DNA of 64,000 bases from Bacteroidetes bacterium GWE2_42_24 (GCA_001768515.1 MEOA01000007.1:1-64000); one strand, 5' to 3'; positions 37,210 to 46,305 are shown, counted from the first letter of the stretch. Numbers and translations are program-made. Notes: a model not told the origin generated them from the letters alone.

Positions 37210-38494
37210 TCAGTGTTTAATAACTTTGGCTGTATAAATACAATCATCATATTGAACATAAAGCATATAATACCCTGCCGAAAGCAGCGACACATCAATT
37301 GAAAATCTTTTCTGCGACAGCACCAGCCGGTTGCTTGCCACCTTTCTGCCGGTGACATCTGTAATAGTGTAACTGTAGGTGCCATCAGGGACATCATCAT
37401 TGACTCTTCCCCACAGTGTACCAGATACTGGATTGGGGGAAACCTGAAGCTGATGCCTTGTACCCACCGGTTGAAGAAGAATCTCTTTCTCGCCTACAGT
37501 TGGATCGGTGGTGCGATAAATACAATGAGGTGGGGCATCGATGAACGCGTAAATATATTCTTCGCTGTCCTTTTCAAGATGTCCCATTGGAAATGCAGGT
37601 AATCCACTGTTTTGGTAACTAAAGCTGAGTCCATTATCTTTAGAAACAGTAATGCCATCAGGAAAGCCTGTACTGGCATAAATATGCCCCGCTGAATTAA
37701 TTATCAGCCCATTTACCATAGGTCCCCAGATGCATTCTGTTATTTCGGTACTGTCGTGGTACAATGCAAAAACGCCCCCCCCCGCCTTCCAGAAAATCAT
37801 AATACACCCCTGCAAACAAATCGCCCTGTTCATTCACTTCAACATCCTTTACCTGATGGTTCTCCAAACCCAGGAATTCCCAGGTTATCCCGCCATCGGT
37901 TGATTTGTACACGCCCCCCATATCCGGGGAAAAACAGCTCAGGCTTATATAAATATCACCATTGGGGCCAATGGCAATGTCGGAGATATACTCGCTTACA
38001 TGAAGCTCTGTCGCGAATACCAATGACCAGTCAACGCCTCCGTTTTCTGATTTGAGCAACCGTCCGCCATCCGATGCCCACTGACTGACAAACAACGTGT
38101 CATCGCCCTGGGTTACTATCTTTACTTTTGAACCATAATCGGGTATGGAAAGAGATTCCCAGGTCACTCCGTTATCTGTTGATTTAGTTAAATGCCATCC
38201 AACCCCGCTTCCCAATACAAAAATTGCCCCACTTTTATTTATTGCTATTGATATTGGTCCATTTTCACCCATATCAAGAGCCAACTCCCATGTCTGCCCT
38301 TCGTCATGCGAACAGAATACACCATCGTAAGCGGTAGTTGTATTCGTTCCTACAAAGATGTCTCCCTGCCCGGTAACAGCAAGACAAGTGATATTCACGC
38401 TGTCGGGAAATGGCAATAACTTCCAGTAATCCTGGGCTGAGATGCGGGTGAACAGAAAAAAGAACAACAAAATTGAATAACAGAGTTTTTTCAT
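37210..38494 (-). pseudogene. BNR/exo-alpha-sialidase-type repeat protein with T9SS sorting domain, split by a frameshift in a 9-G tract
   Basis: One gene seen as two overlapping frames: 37697-38494 (signal peptide ending RISAQ, then repeats) and 37210-37833 (last repeats plus C-terminus). The protein is a beta-propeller of photosystem-stability/BNR-like repeats with Asp-box-type units (SHDEGQTWELAL, STDNGVTWESL, SENGGVDWSLV, STDGGITWEFLGL). It ends in a type IX secretion sorting domain (VSPNPVSGTLWGRV to AKVIKH), so it should be exported and attached or released at the surface. The break lies in nine G (plus-strand C at 37775-37783). Eight G would join YDFLEGGG to GVFALYHDSTE without other change. 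This may be phase variation, recent decay or a sequencing error. Confidence 0.85.
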
Positions 38495-38650
38495 GACTTT
38501 TAATTGTTTTGTATCGTGGCTGAGCTAATCAGGCATTCAAAACAGCATCAGTGTAAGCGGATATATCTATTACTTTTTCAGGTATCTCCTGCATAAATGT
38601 TTGGTTGTGATACAATGCAAATATAATGCATCTAAACATATAAAATACAA

Positions 38651-39064
38651 TCATTTCATAGCTAAAAACCATTCAAAATCGGCTTGCATCACATTATTTC
38701 CTCCCGAATCATATAACAAAACCCGAACAGAAATCAATACCCTCTTTCTTTCATTTAATTCCTTAATTATTCTCTCTCTTTCAGTACCTATAAATCCAGC
38801 CTTTGAGTATAAACATCCCTGAGCCGGCTTCTTGTATTTTATCTCAACTTTACGTACCACAGGAAATATATTGGTCAGTTCCCGAAACTGACTGATCAGA
38901 AAGAAACCACTGGTGGCCTCAGCTAATGCAAATTGAGCACTTGCGTGGACTGTCTTAAGATGATTGTGATATATATCTTTTTCATTTAAAAACAATAAGT
39001 ACTCATTATCTGGTGAAGGTTCTATCCCTACAAACTGATTGAAAGGTAATTCAAAAACATCCAT
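38651..39064 (-). CDS. Hot-dog-fold protein (DUF4442/PaaI thioesterase-like)
   Basis: A 137-residue protein with the pattern of hot-dog-fold acyl-CoA thioesterase relatives, close to DUF4442. It has an N-terminal strand and loop (NQFVGIEPSPDNEYLLFL), then the central helix with HLKTVHASAQFALAEATSGF (about 35-54), followed by long beta-strands (RKVEIKYKKPAQG, RVLISVRVLLYDSGG, ADFEWFLAM). The Glu in ALAEATSG sits where the family often has its catalytic or structural acid. Substrate unknown. It may equally be a non-enzymatic member. It stands alone, 149 bp from the DUF169 gene. Confidence 0.65.
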   Translation of the reverse strand: MDVFELPFNQFVGIEPSPDNEYLLFLNEKDIYHNHLKTVHASAQFALAEATSGFFLISQFRELTNIFPVVRKVEIKYKKPAQGCLYSKAGFIGTERERIIKELNERKRVLISVRVLLYDSGGNNVMQADFEWFLAMK

Positions 39065-39213
39065 AAATGCACTATAAATTTAATTAATCAGAAAAGGCTA
39101 TTTTTTTAACGAAGGCTATCAACATCTCGTTTCACATCAATTGAATTATTAACAAACAAAGACTGTCCGACAATAATTCTCTTTCCAAAATGATTGATAA
39201 AAATTCACGACTA

Positions 39214-39999
39214 TTACTGATCATCTGAAATATTCACAACATCCCTATTCCTTTTTTTAATTTTACCCCAACATTCGGTTATCATGAAACTTGTATCAAG
39301 ATTAGCTGCCATTTCAGCTACCATGCTATATGGCATTGCAAGTGTCATCACATCAGCGGGCAATCGCAATCTGGCAGCAATATCATGCATACCCCAGACT
39401 GCCTTTCGATGACCCTCGCGTATCAATTTCATTGGTTTGGTGAATATGGAACCACAACCAGAATTGAACCCGGTGACAACAAGATTATCAGATTCTGGTA
39501 CATTGTAATGCATCAGAAAGATGAGTCCGCTCATTTCATCCGGATTAGCAAAGAAAACAACAAGCTCCGGGACTTCACTATCCAGAAATTCCTCAAGAGG
39601 TTTAAATACAGTCACCTTTTGATTGATTTTCTCCGGAACAAAAGAGTTGACAAATTCTTTAGCCTGACCGGGTGTCTTTACAAAACGCTCTGCCGTTCTG
39701 CCACGAACATTTCCATCGGATAAGAAATTTTCAATGCCTTCAAAAATCCAATCCTGATAACCCAGGTAAAATGCAGAACAATTCCATCCTGTTGAGTCTT
39801 TATCTATGGCAACCACTTTTCCTTTCGCACTGGAAAAAATAAGTGGAACTATACATCCATTTCCCTTACCGGTAAATCTTTTTGCGCCTTCAGGCACATT
39901 ATCAGCAAAATATACGCCTATCGGGTAATAGTTCAATCCGAATTCATTTTTCAGCCTGAAGCCAATCTCTTTGGTGTTCATTGATAATTTAGTTTTCAT
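39214..39999 (-). CDS. DUF169 family protein
   Basis: A 261-residue soluble protein of the DUF169 family, whose function is not established. Recognisable segments are PIGVYFADNVPEGAKRF, the cysteine positions in GNGCIVPLI and GWNCSAFYLG, VVFFANPDEMSGLIFL, and FNSGCGSIFTKPM. The spaced cysteines could bind metal, but this is inference. The first ATG overlaps the stop of the upstream membrane protein by 11 bp. A second ATG six codons in would avoid this. The overlap points to a two-gene operon. Confidence 0.75.
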   Translation of the reverse strand: MKTKLSMNTKEIGFRLKNEFGLNYYPIGVYFADNVPEGAKRFTGKGNGCIVPLIFSSAKGKVVAIDKDSTGWNCSAFYLGYQDWIFEGIENFLSDGNVRGRTAERFVKTPGQAKEFVNSFVPEKINQKVTVFKPLEEFLDSEVPELVVFFANPDEMSGLIFLMHYNVPESDNLVVTGFNSGCGSIFTKPMKLIREGHRKAVWGMHDIAARLRLPADVMTLAMPYSMVAEMAANLDTSFMITECWGKIKKRNRDVVNISDDQ

Positions 40000-40483
40000 T
40001 CTTATAAAATGGAACGATCAGACATATAATCATCATAACTACATTCACAGCACCAAAAATATCCTCAGCACTTTTAAGATTCATATATTCAGGGATAAAA
40101 ACTGAGGTTTGCCATTGTCTGACAGCTATTTCGGTGACTCTACCAGCTAATAATGTAATATTAACAGAGTTAATTACAATCAGGACAACCAGTATCTGAA
40201 GTACCGAAATCCAGGTATTCCTGAAAAAACCATATTGCTTCAGACTCAGAATTATGGCACCGACAACCAAGAGTCCCACGCCCGGCAATATCAATACTTC
40301 CGTAATTCGTGAAACAAAAAGGCGTTGCCAATAAACAGATTCAATGGATGGAACCTCTCCCATGACAGCATTCATTACAATGAATGTGAAAATACTCCCC
40401 AGGCTCAATATTAATCCGGTAATTGAAATTAGCCTGGCAATCCGGAGCCAGGGAGATTGTACTTTTAACGATCTGGTTTGCAT
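39989..40483 (-). CDS. Four-helix membrane protein of unknown function
   Basis: A 164-residue hydrophobic protein with four predicted membrane helices, at about 14-36 (IARLISITGLILSLGSIFTF), 58-77, 85-110 (ISVLQILVVLIVINSVNITL) and 143-160 (VNVVMMIICLIVPFY). No conserved motif was recognised. It overlaps the DUF169 gene and is thus probably co-transcribed with it. The frameshifted Crp/Fnr-type regulator lies just upstream and may have controlled the pair. Confidence 0.6.
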   Translation of the reverse strand: MQTRSLKVQSPWLRIARLISITGLILSLGSIFTFIVMNAVMGEVPSIESVYWQRLFVSRITEVLILPGVGLLVVGAIILSLKQYGFFRNTWISVLQILVVLIVINSVNITLLAGRVTEIAVRQWQTSVFIPEYMNLKSAEDIFGAVNVVMMIICLIVPFYKNEN

Positions 40484-40552
40484 TACTTCTCAAATTTAAT
40501 CCCGCAAAGGTAAAGATGACTCAACTTAAATTCGTTAACATAGGATAATTAA

Positions 40553-41124
40553 TCACTGCTCTGCTAATTGTCGCCTGATGCGGCTTAATGACTGAGGAGT
40601 AACACCGATAAAAAATGCAATATAAATTGAGGAATCCTTTGCTGGATGTGTCTGTACCGGGTTGAAAAATCGAGGTAATGCTGTTCAGCATAATTTGTAT
40701 GGATTGACAGAATATGTTTGACTACATTTGTAAATACCTCTTCAGTAAGTAACCTACCAAAACGCTCACCTGTCGATACTTTACTGTAAAATCGCTGCAT
40801 TTGATCAGATGATACGGAATAGACCACTGACTCTTCAATGGCAACAATTGTCTTGTTTGAAATTGTCCGGTTCACAAAACTTTCGTAGTCGCAAATAAAA
40901 TCGTTTTCAGAGCTAAAGTAATAGGTCTCCTCTTTGCCATCATTGTTAATATAATGCATGAACAGACCCCTTTCTATAAATACAAACTCACTACATATAT
41001 CTCCGGCCTTTAAAAGAGTTCCGGTTATCTTAATTTCCTTTTTATTGAACAATTGACCTATAACAGAAACATCGGTCTCAGATAATGTTACATATCGTTG
41101 AATGGCTTTGAGCAGATTTTGCAT
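40553..41124 (-). pseudogene. Crp/Fnr family transcriptional regulator, frameshifted in the helix-turn-helix
   Basis: The first 160 residues are a cyclic-nucleotide-binding-type beta-roll and dimer helix (LLKAGDICSEFVFIERG, MHYINNDGKEETYYFSSEND, then YLDFSTRYRHIQQRIPQF). The frame then leaves the family and stops at 40585 with LHFLSVLLLSH. In the next frame the missing DNA-binding end is intact: IAFFIGVTPQSLSRIRRQL, ending at a TGA at 40553-40555. One base is lacking, most simply an A in the AAA at 40624-40626 (T on the coding strand), which would restore QFYIAFF. As read, the product has no recognition helix. It could be a real loss, an early pseudogene or a sequencing error. Confidence 0.85.
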
Positions 41125-41323
41125 ATACTTTCAGTTTCCCGGAATTAATAGTATAACGATTCCAAATTTACCAAAGCATTAGAATTATCTTATCCAACAG
41201 GAATTTTGATATTATTATCCAGTCCATGTCTACAACTCTGACCGGTTGGACTCTTATATCAACTGCCGTTGCGCTATTCTGAACTGTTTCGACAGTTAGT
41301 TACTTATTTACTGTTCTAATGCA

Positions 41324-42817
41324 CTAATGGTGATTCATTTCTATGTTAAGAATTCCTTCCCCATTTTTCTTCAGATACTTCACCAAAATATCAGCAAATG
41401 CATCTGTTCCGTTATCACAGTTTGTAAATATTAAAAGTCCTTGTCTGGTTTTTGGAACAATAAAAGCAATGGTTTGAACTCCGATGTCACTTCCCCCGTG
41501 AACAAGTGCAAACTCCTGATTGGTATTTATATTCTCATCGATACACCAACCTAAGCCCCAATGTTTAAAGTCATTGATTCTTACTTGTTCTGCAACCATT
41601 TCTTCATACAACGTCTTTGATATTCCTCCACCATTTATAATATGAACCATAAATTTACAATAATCCTCAACAGTTGTTAATAAGTTGTCAGCTGCATTAA
41701 TAGTTGAATTTTTTTCTGTCTTATAAAGTTCTCCCTTTTCATTGTGCCATTTAGCAAATCTTGTTGAATCCATTGTCTCATCCCATGCAAATCGGGTATC
41801 AATCATTTTCAATGGATTAAAAATGAATTCTTTTGCCAATTCATCAAGACTTTTATGGAATTTCTTTTCCAATGCTTTTCGCAGATACTCAAATCCTTCC
41901 CCCGAATATTGATAATTGGTTCCTGGTTCAAACTCAAATGCCAGTTTACCGTCAGCATTGTTACCACGCCAATTCGTGAAACCTGATTGGTGACTCAAAA
42001 TGAATCTTGTAGTCAACTTTTTAACTCTTGGGTCATCAACAACATCAGGGTCGATATAGTACCTGTATATAGGTTCGTCTAAACTCCATTTTCCTGCATC
42101 TGCAAGTTTTAAAGTAACCATTGCTGTAATGGGCTTCGTCATTGAAGCTACATTCCAAATCGTATTTAATGGTGCGGACCTGTCTTTTTCCAATTCACCA
42201 AACACACTAACCTGAACAATCTTACCATCTTCAATATATCCTATACCTATTGCAGGAATATGTCTCAACTTTAGCCATCTTTCCGTTTCAGTTTTGTCAG
42301 TAAACAAAAGGTTTTCATCAATTGGTTTATCAAAGTCTTTATGGTCATAACTCAACCCTTTACTTAATTTCCAATTTCCACTTTCTAAAATCCAAACGTG
42401 AGTAAATTTTGCAACACTGGTTAAATACTCCTTTTTGCCGTTCTCAATAGCGTAAAAGCTATGGTTTCCGGTTTGAATTGCTCCATACAAGACACCATTT
42501 TTCTCTAATGGGAATACCTCCATCGTCTTTGCGTCCAATTCCCTTCTTGGCTTATATGATAATTTGCAAAGCCCGTTCCGAATACTCTCGATAAATGCAG
42601 ATTTGGAACTTGTTATTCCGGTCTTGTCATGATAAAACTCAAAATTTTCACTTACCAGATTCTCAAACTGAGTGATATCACAAGTATTGAATCCAATATT
42701 AAACAGAAGGCTATCATTCCCCTTAATGGTCTTATATAGAGCTGAATGTTTCTCAACTTGCCCTATTGTTGAAGTGCTTAAAAGTAAAAGCCAAAGTAAG
42801 ATACTCAGTTTACTCAT
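41324..42817 (-). CDS. Secreted NTF2-like/beta-lactamase-family fusion protein
   Basis: Exported protein of 497 residues. A signal peptide (about 1-19, ending TIGQV) is followed by an NTF2-like/DUF4440-type domain (about 25-150; VSENFEFYHDKTG, FTHVWILESGNWKLSKGLSYD), then a serine beta-lactamase/DD-peptidase-like domain (about 175-485). Its motifs are SxxK in ASMTKPITA (about 228), YSG in YQYSGEGFEYL (about 302), and HGG in LVHGGSDIG (about 450). The sequence is more AT-rich in appearance than the housekeeping genes, which hints at a different origin. Substrate unknown. It is unlinked to the similar lipoprotein at 1453-2700. Confidence 0.88.
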   Translation of the reverse strand: MSKLSILLWLLLLSTSTIGQVEKHSALYKTIKGNDSLLFNIGFNTCDITQFENLVSENFEFYHDKTGITSSKSAFIESIRNGLCKLSYKPRRELDAKTMEVFPLEKNGVLYGAIQTGNHSFYAIENGKKEYLTSVAKFTHVWILESGNWKLSKGLSYDHKDFDKPIDENLLFTDKTETERWLKLRHIPAIGIGYIEDGKIVQVSVFGELEKDRSAPLNTIWNVASMTKPITAMVTLKLADAGKWSLDEPIYRYYIDPDVVDDPRVKKLTTRFILSHQSGFTNWRGNNADGKLAFEFEPGTNYQYSGEGFEYLRKALEKKFHKSLDELAKEFIFNPLKMIDTRFAWDETMDSTRFAKWHNEKGELYKTEKNSTINAADNLLTTVEDYCKFMVHIINGGGISKTLYEEMVAEQVRINDFKHWGLGWCIDENINTNQEFALVHGGSDIGVQTIAFIVPKTRQGLLIFTNCDNGTDAFADILVKYLKKNGEGILNIEMNHH

Positions 42818-43236
42818 TTATTTGGTTTAATTTACGTTAGTTGATTTATTACAATTAGTGCTTGTTCATATCCGACCCTATTCACAATGTATTGTAGCCG
42901 GGGTCAATGCTTCCAGAACCTTTTCAACATCCATAAACAGAAAACAGCCAACAGCGAAGCTACAGCGTATGGTTTACCATAATACACTGTCATCTGAAGA
43001 TTTATTGTCGGCAGCCGGTTGGAAATCGTCGATAGTCTGTTTAACAACTGTTTTATCACAATTGTTCATGCAAAAGTAAGCAAAAACATAAAGATCTAAA
43101 CAGGCTTAACCCCAAGGACTAAAACACCATTATTGCCTTCCCCTGGGGTTCCGTTACACACCAACATTAATCGGTACTGCTTCCCGATGACTTAACCACC
43201 CCCGGTGTAGAGTATAATCCTAAGAAGTCGCATGGA

Positions 43237-43403
43237 GCAGCGGACTAAAAGGGCGTTTTCTTTGGTACTTTCTTTTCGCCCGCAGGAAAAAGAAAGTACA
43301 GCGAAATGATTGCCTGCAATAGAATAGAAGCCGGCTACTTCTCACCTTTAGTGCAAAGTACAATCCTTAGAAATCGCATGGAGCATCGGAGATTTTTGCC
43401 TGG
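43237..43403. repeat. 167-bp direct repeat, copy A, with internal inverted repeat
   Basis: Nearly identical to the sequence at 43567-43733, with the same length and a start offset of exactly 330 bp. It carries a perfect 12-bp inverted repeat, GTACTTTCTTTT and AAAAGAAAGTAC, around a loop with CGCCCGCAGG. It resembles a short palindromic dispersed element (REP or MITE type). Whether it occurs elsewhere in the genome cannot be seen from this window. Confidence 0.85.
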
Positions 43404-43566
43404 AATTCAAGAAGTACCATAAGGTATCACCTTTCAGAGTCAGGGGGACGTAAAGCAATCCGCGAATGAGGGAGGACAGCGCCAGATTGGTGTATCTTCT
43501 CAATTCCCCGAATGGCTCGGGTTGCGCTTTAAGTGGTACTTCGTAGCAATTCCGGTAAAAATATCC

Positions 43567-43733
43567 GCAGCGGACTAAAAGGGCGCTTTCTTTGGTACTT
43601 TCTTTTCGCCCGCAGGGAAAAGAAAGTACAACATAATGATTGCCGGCAATAGAATTGAAACAGGCTACTTCTCACCTTTAGTGCAAAGTACAATCCTTAG
43701 AAATCGCATGGAGCATCGGAGATTTTTGCCTGG
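43567..43733. repeat. 167-bp direct repeat, copy B
   Basis: Second copy of the element at 43237-43403, with scattered substitutions only. The inverted repeat is preserved even where the loop changes, and the last 60 bases are almost unchanged. Confidence 0.85.
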
Positions 43734-44023
43734 TTATGACTTGCAGCTATTGAAACCATCAGTTTCTTTCAATTATTGTTTCGGGTATTTGGGTTCTTTT
43801 ATGACTTGCAGTTGTTGAAACCCATACCAATTTGATCTATTATCCTTTTTAATACTATTCCCGGTATAATCTTTAAATCCAACACTAAAACTGAGAAAAT
43901 ATTTCATACACCTCCTGACTGCCAATCCCGATAGCTATTGGGAAAAGCCAACGCTATACCCAACCTCAACATAAAAAATTCAAAAAAGATTTATTTACTA
44001 TTACAACTCTTTGTGTTTATTTC

Positions 44024-44031
44024 TATTTTTG
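44024..44031 (+). promoter_or_regulatory. Candidate -7 box of rsgA
   Basis: TATTTTTG, 48 bp before the rsgA ATG, matches TAnnTTTG. There is no TTG at the ideal spacing. Confidence 0.35.
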
Positions 44032-44079
44032 CTGTGAATAATGTTTGTATGAAACGATTTAGAATTCAAAGCTACAAAA

Positions 44080-45159
44080 ATGACTTTAGATGACATTGGC
44101 TACAACAATCAGTTTGAAGCCTTCAGAATTGAAAATAAACCCGAAGGGTTAGAAACCGGGAGGGTCGTTACAGTACACAAAGATCGATACATTGTCAGAA
44201 CAATTAACGGGGAATATGAAGCCGAAATCACCGGTACGATGCGCTTTACCGCTAAAGACAGGGAGGATTTTCCGGCCGTGGGCGACTGGGTAAGTCTTAC
44301 TACATACGAAGAATCATTCGCCATTATTCACCAGATTTTCCCGCGGTTTTCCATTCTCAGGAGGCAGGCTGTCGATCATACGGGAGATGTACAGATCATC
44401 GCCGCCAACATCGATTATGCCTTTTTGGTACAGGCTGTCGATCGCGATTTTAATGTCAACCGGCTCGAACGCTATCTCACCATCTGCAATTCAGGGAAGG
44501 TCAGCCCCATCATCATACTAACAAAGACAGACCTGGCAGATCAACAACGTATTGATGAACTATGCAGTGCCATCAAGGGAAGAATCAGGGATATTCCGAT
44601 TATTCCAATCAGTAATGCAACGAAAGACGGGTTAGAAGCCATCATGTCCATCATACAAAAGGGAAAGACCTATTGTCTGTTGGGATCATCAGGCGTTGGG
44701 AAATCCTCCCTGCTCAACAACCTGTCGGGCAAAACACTCATGCGTACCGACGCCATCAGCCTGAGCAACAACAAGGGACGGCATGTCACCAGCCACAGGG
44801 AATTGATTGTCCTCGGAAACGGTGGCATACTGATCGACAATCCCGGCATGCGGGAGGTGGGCATCACCGATACTGCCGGCGGACTCGAACTAACCTTTGA
44901 TGCCATTGCCACCCTTGCAAAAGAATGCCGGTTCAAGAATTGCACACACACCACCGAGATTGGTTGTGCTGTACTCGAAGCCGTTGAAAACGGAGAAATA
45001 GATGAAGCCTCTTTCGAAAACTACCAGAAGATGGAAAGGGAAATGGAGCGGTTCGGGGAGAGTGTGGCTGAGCGAAGAAAAAAAGACCGTGATTTCGGGA
45101 AATACATGAAAAACTACAAGAAAGAGATGAAGGGGAAGAACATAAAACCAGATTTCTAA
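44080..45159 (+). CDS. rsgA: Ribosome small subunit-dependent GTPase A
   Basis: Circularly permuted GTPase (YjeQ/EngC) that checks and matures the 30S subunit. Order of domains: OB fold (about 20-90; VTVHKDRYIVRTINGEYEA), then the GTPase with G4 LTKTDLA ahead of G1 LLGSSGVGKSSLLN (about 206) and G3 DNPGMRE. It ends with a zinc finger formed by Cys residues in ECRFKNCTHTTEIGCAV (the spacing matches the CxnCxHxC type). A lysine-rich tail follows. Length (359) is somewhat long because of the N-terminal and C-terminal extensions. It is flanked on both sides by repeat-rich intergenic DNA and looks monocistronic. Confidence 0.96.
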   Translation: MTLDDIGYNNQFEAFRIENKPEGLETGRVVTVHKDRYIVRTINGEYEAEITGTMRFTAKDREDFPAVGDWVSLTTYEESFAIIHQIFPRFSILRRQAVDHTGDVQIIAANIDYAFLVQAVDRDFNVNRLERYLTICNSGKVSPIIILTKTDLADQQRIDELCSAIKGRIRDIPIIPISNATKDGLEAIMSIIQKGKTYCLLGSSGVGKSSLLNNLSGKTLMRTDAISLSNNKGRHVTSHRELIVLGNGGILIDNPGMREVGITDTAGGLELTFDAIATLAKECRFKNCTHTTEIGCAVLEAVENGEIDEASFENYQKMEREMERFGESVAERRKKDRDFGKYMKNYKKEMKGKNIKPDF

Positions 45160-45655
45160 GAAACAAACCAGAACAAGACAGACCATTTGATTACACATAA
45201 TGTCAGGGCGACCATCTGATCAACAAAAACAAATACACCAGGCAGAAGGAATTTTTGTAATCTTTTTCATAACAATAAATGCATTCTGCCCTGCATATTC
45301 AACCTGAATTTCAGGGTAAAAATCAAGGTCGCCGCCATTACAATACCCATGCCAAAGTCGAAATACTGTTCGAACTGTTCAATGAATTCTATAATTTATT
45401 TATGAAACCACTTTTAAAAAAGGCCGTCATCACAATTCTAAATCAACATTCAACAATCATTCAAGACATTACATTCAACATCATCTTTTCTATCATTTTC
45501 CTTCAGTCTCGCCTGTGACACTTTCGTTCGACATTCGTTCGATAAAACCAGACGAATTGCAGAAATGAGAAATAATCGGACGATAGTCGTTCAATAACGA
45601 ATAAGCAACCAAAGGCACATTTAAAACAGGCTGATAATCAACTCACAGAGAGACC

Positions 45656-45688
45656 AAAGTTAGGCCAAAGTTAGGCCAAAGAGGGAAC
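45656..45688. repeat. 11-bp tandem repeat AAAGTTAGGCC
   Basis: Two perfect units (45656-45666 and 45667-45677) and a third, partly matching unit (45678-45688). The period equals that of the arrays at 24.5 and 46.1 kb although the unit sequence differs. Confidence 0.75.
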
Positions 45689-45742
45689 GGAGCCTTTTTG
45701 TACATATCTTTTTAGCGGGTTTACAGTATGTTAGAGAAGACT

Positions 45743-45778
45743 ATGGCATTAGCATTGGCTATGGCATTGGCTTTGGCT
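45743..45778 (+). repeat. Degenerate hexamer array (TTGGCA/TTAGCA type)
   Basis: Six hexamers of the form (A/T)TNGC(A/T): ATGGCA, TTAGCA, TTGGCT, ATGGCA, TTGGCT, TTGGCT. In one frame this reads as an alternating Met/Leu-Ala peptide that continues to a TGA, 26 codons in all. I see no evidence that it is translated. Confidence 0.8.
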
Positions 45779-46071
45779 ATCAGCGATTATTTAGCAGGGA
45801 ATCATTTTTGTAAGTTTACTTGAAACTAAAGTCGGGTCGAAAATCACAGTGCCGGGTATTGGGAGGTTTATGCCTTCTTTGGCCAATATTTGAGGCATAT
45901 TTTGAGGGTCTGTCGAAGATTCAACTCATTTGGGGCGTTATCGCAAATTATCATGGTTGTGCCGCTCCCGAATCTTAAAACCCAATCAACATCAGATAAT
46001 AATGAAACAGCCGGATGCAATGCAATCCGGCTTATGTATGGCTGAGGAAAATCTATCATTTTTTAGGTTTG

Positions 46072-46126
46072 ACCGTAGATCAACCGTAGATCAACCGTAG
46101 ATGAAGCGTAGGTCTGCCGTACGTGC
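46072..46126. repeat. 11-bp tandem repeat ACCGTAGATCA, five units
   Basis: Two exact units (46072 and 46083), a one-base variant (46094), and two increasingly diverged units (46105 and 46116), all in phase with an 11-bp period. Confidence 0.85.
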
Positions 46127-46257
46127 CGGGTCGATTCACGTTTGATTTTCGTCTTATATCCGATTTAAATTCCTTTAATAGCATACTGATATAAAACAAA
46201 AATTGCACCACCGCTGATTACATTTTTTTTGATGTTGAGAAGAGTTTTGTTTTCTAC

Positions 46258-46305
46258 AATGCCAACGCCAACGCCAATGCTAATGCCAATGTTAATGCTA
46301 ATGCC
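46258..46305 (-). repeat. Degenerate hexamer array, inverted relative to the one at 45743
   Basis: Eight hexamers of the form AA(C/T)G(C/T)(C/T). Their reverse complement is the TTGGCA/TTAGCA unit of the array 480 bp to the left. The two arrays therefore face each other like loose terminal inverted repeats. Confidence 0.8.

Larger units (their letters stand above)
42818..44079. other. Repeat-containing intergenic region
   Basis: About 1.26 kb without a supported gene. It contains two 167-bp direct repeats, a partial third tail copy at about 43208-43236, and a short palindromic stretch near 43930 (CCCGATAGCTATTGGG). The reading frames at 42858-43079 and 43636-43818 are not credible, since the second merely crosses repeat copy B. 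Confidence 0.55.

Noticed and set aside
42858-43079. 73-codon plus-strand frame
   Set aside because: No motif, no promoter, low-complexity surroundings.
43636-43818. 60-codon frame crossing repeat copy B
   Set aside because: Its sequence is mostly the dispersed repeat, and copy A does not keep the same frame start.
45279-45518. 79-codon plus-strand frame after rsgA
   Set aside because: No family features or promoter. It lies in AT-rich repeat-bearing DNA.
45868-46059. 63-codon minus-strand frame between hexamer arrays
   Set aside because: Contains a perfect hairpin and shows no domain. Noted as part of the possible element but not supported as a gene.
46072-46126. CRISPR array
   Set aside because: Units are directly adjacent without unique spacers, only 11 bp long, and no cas genes are present.
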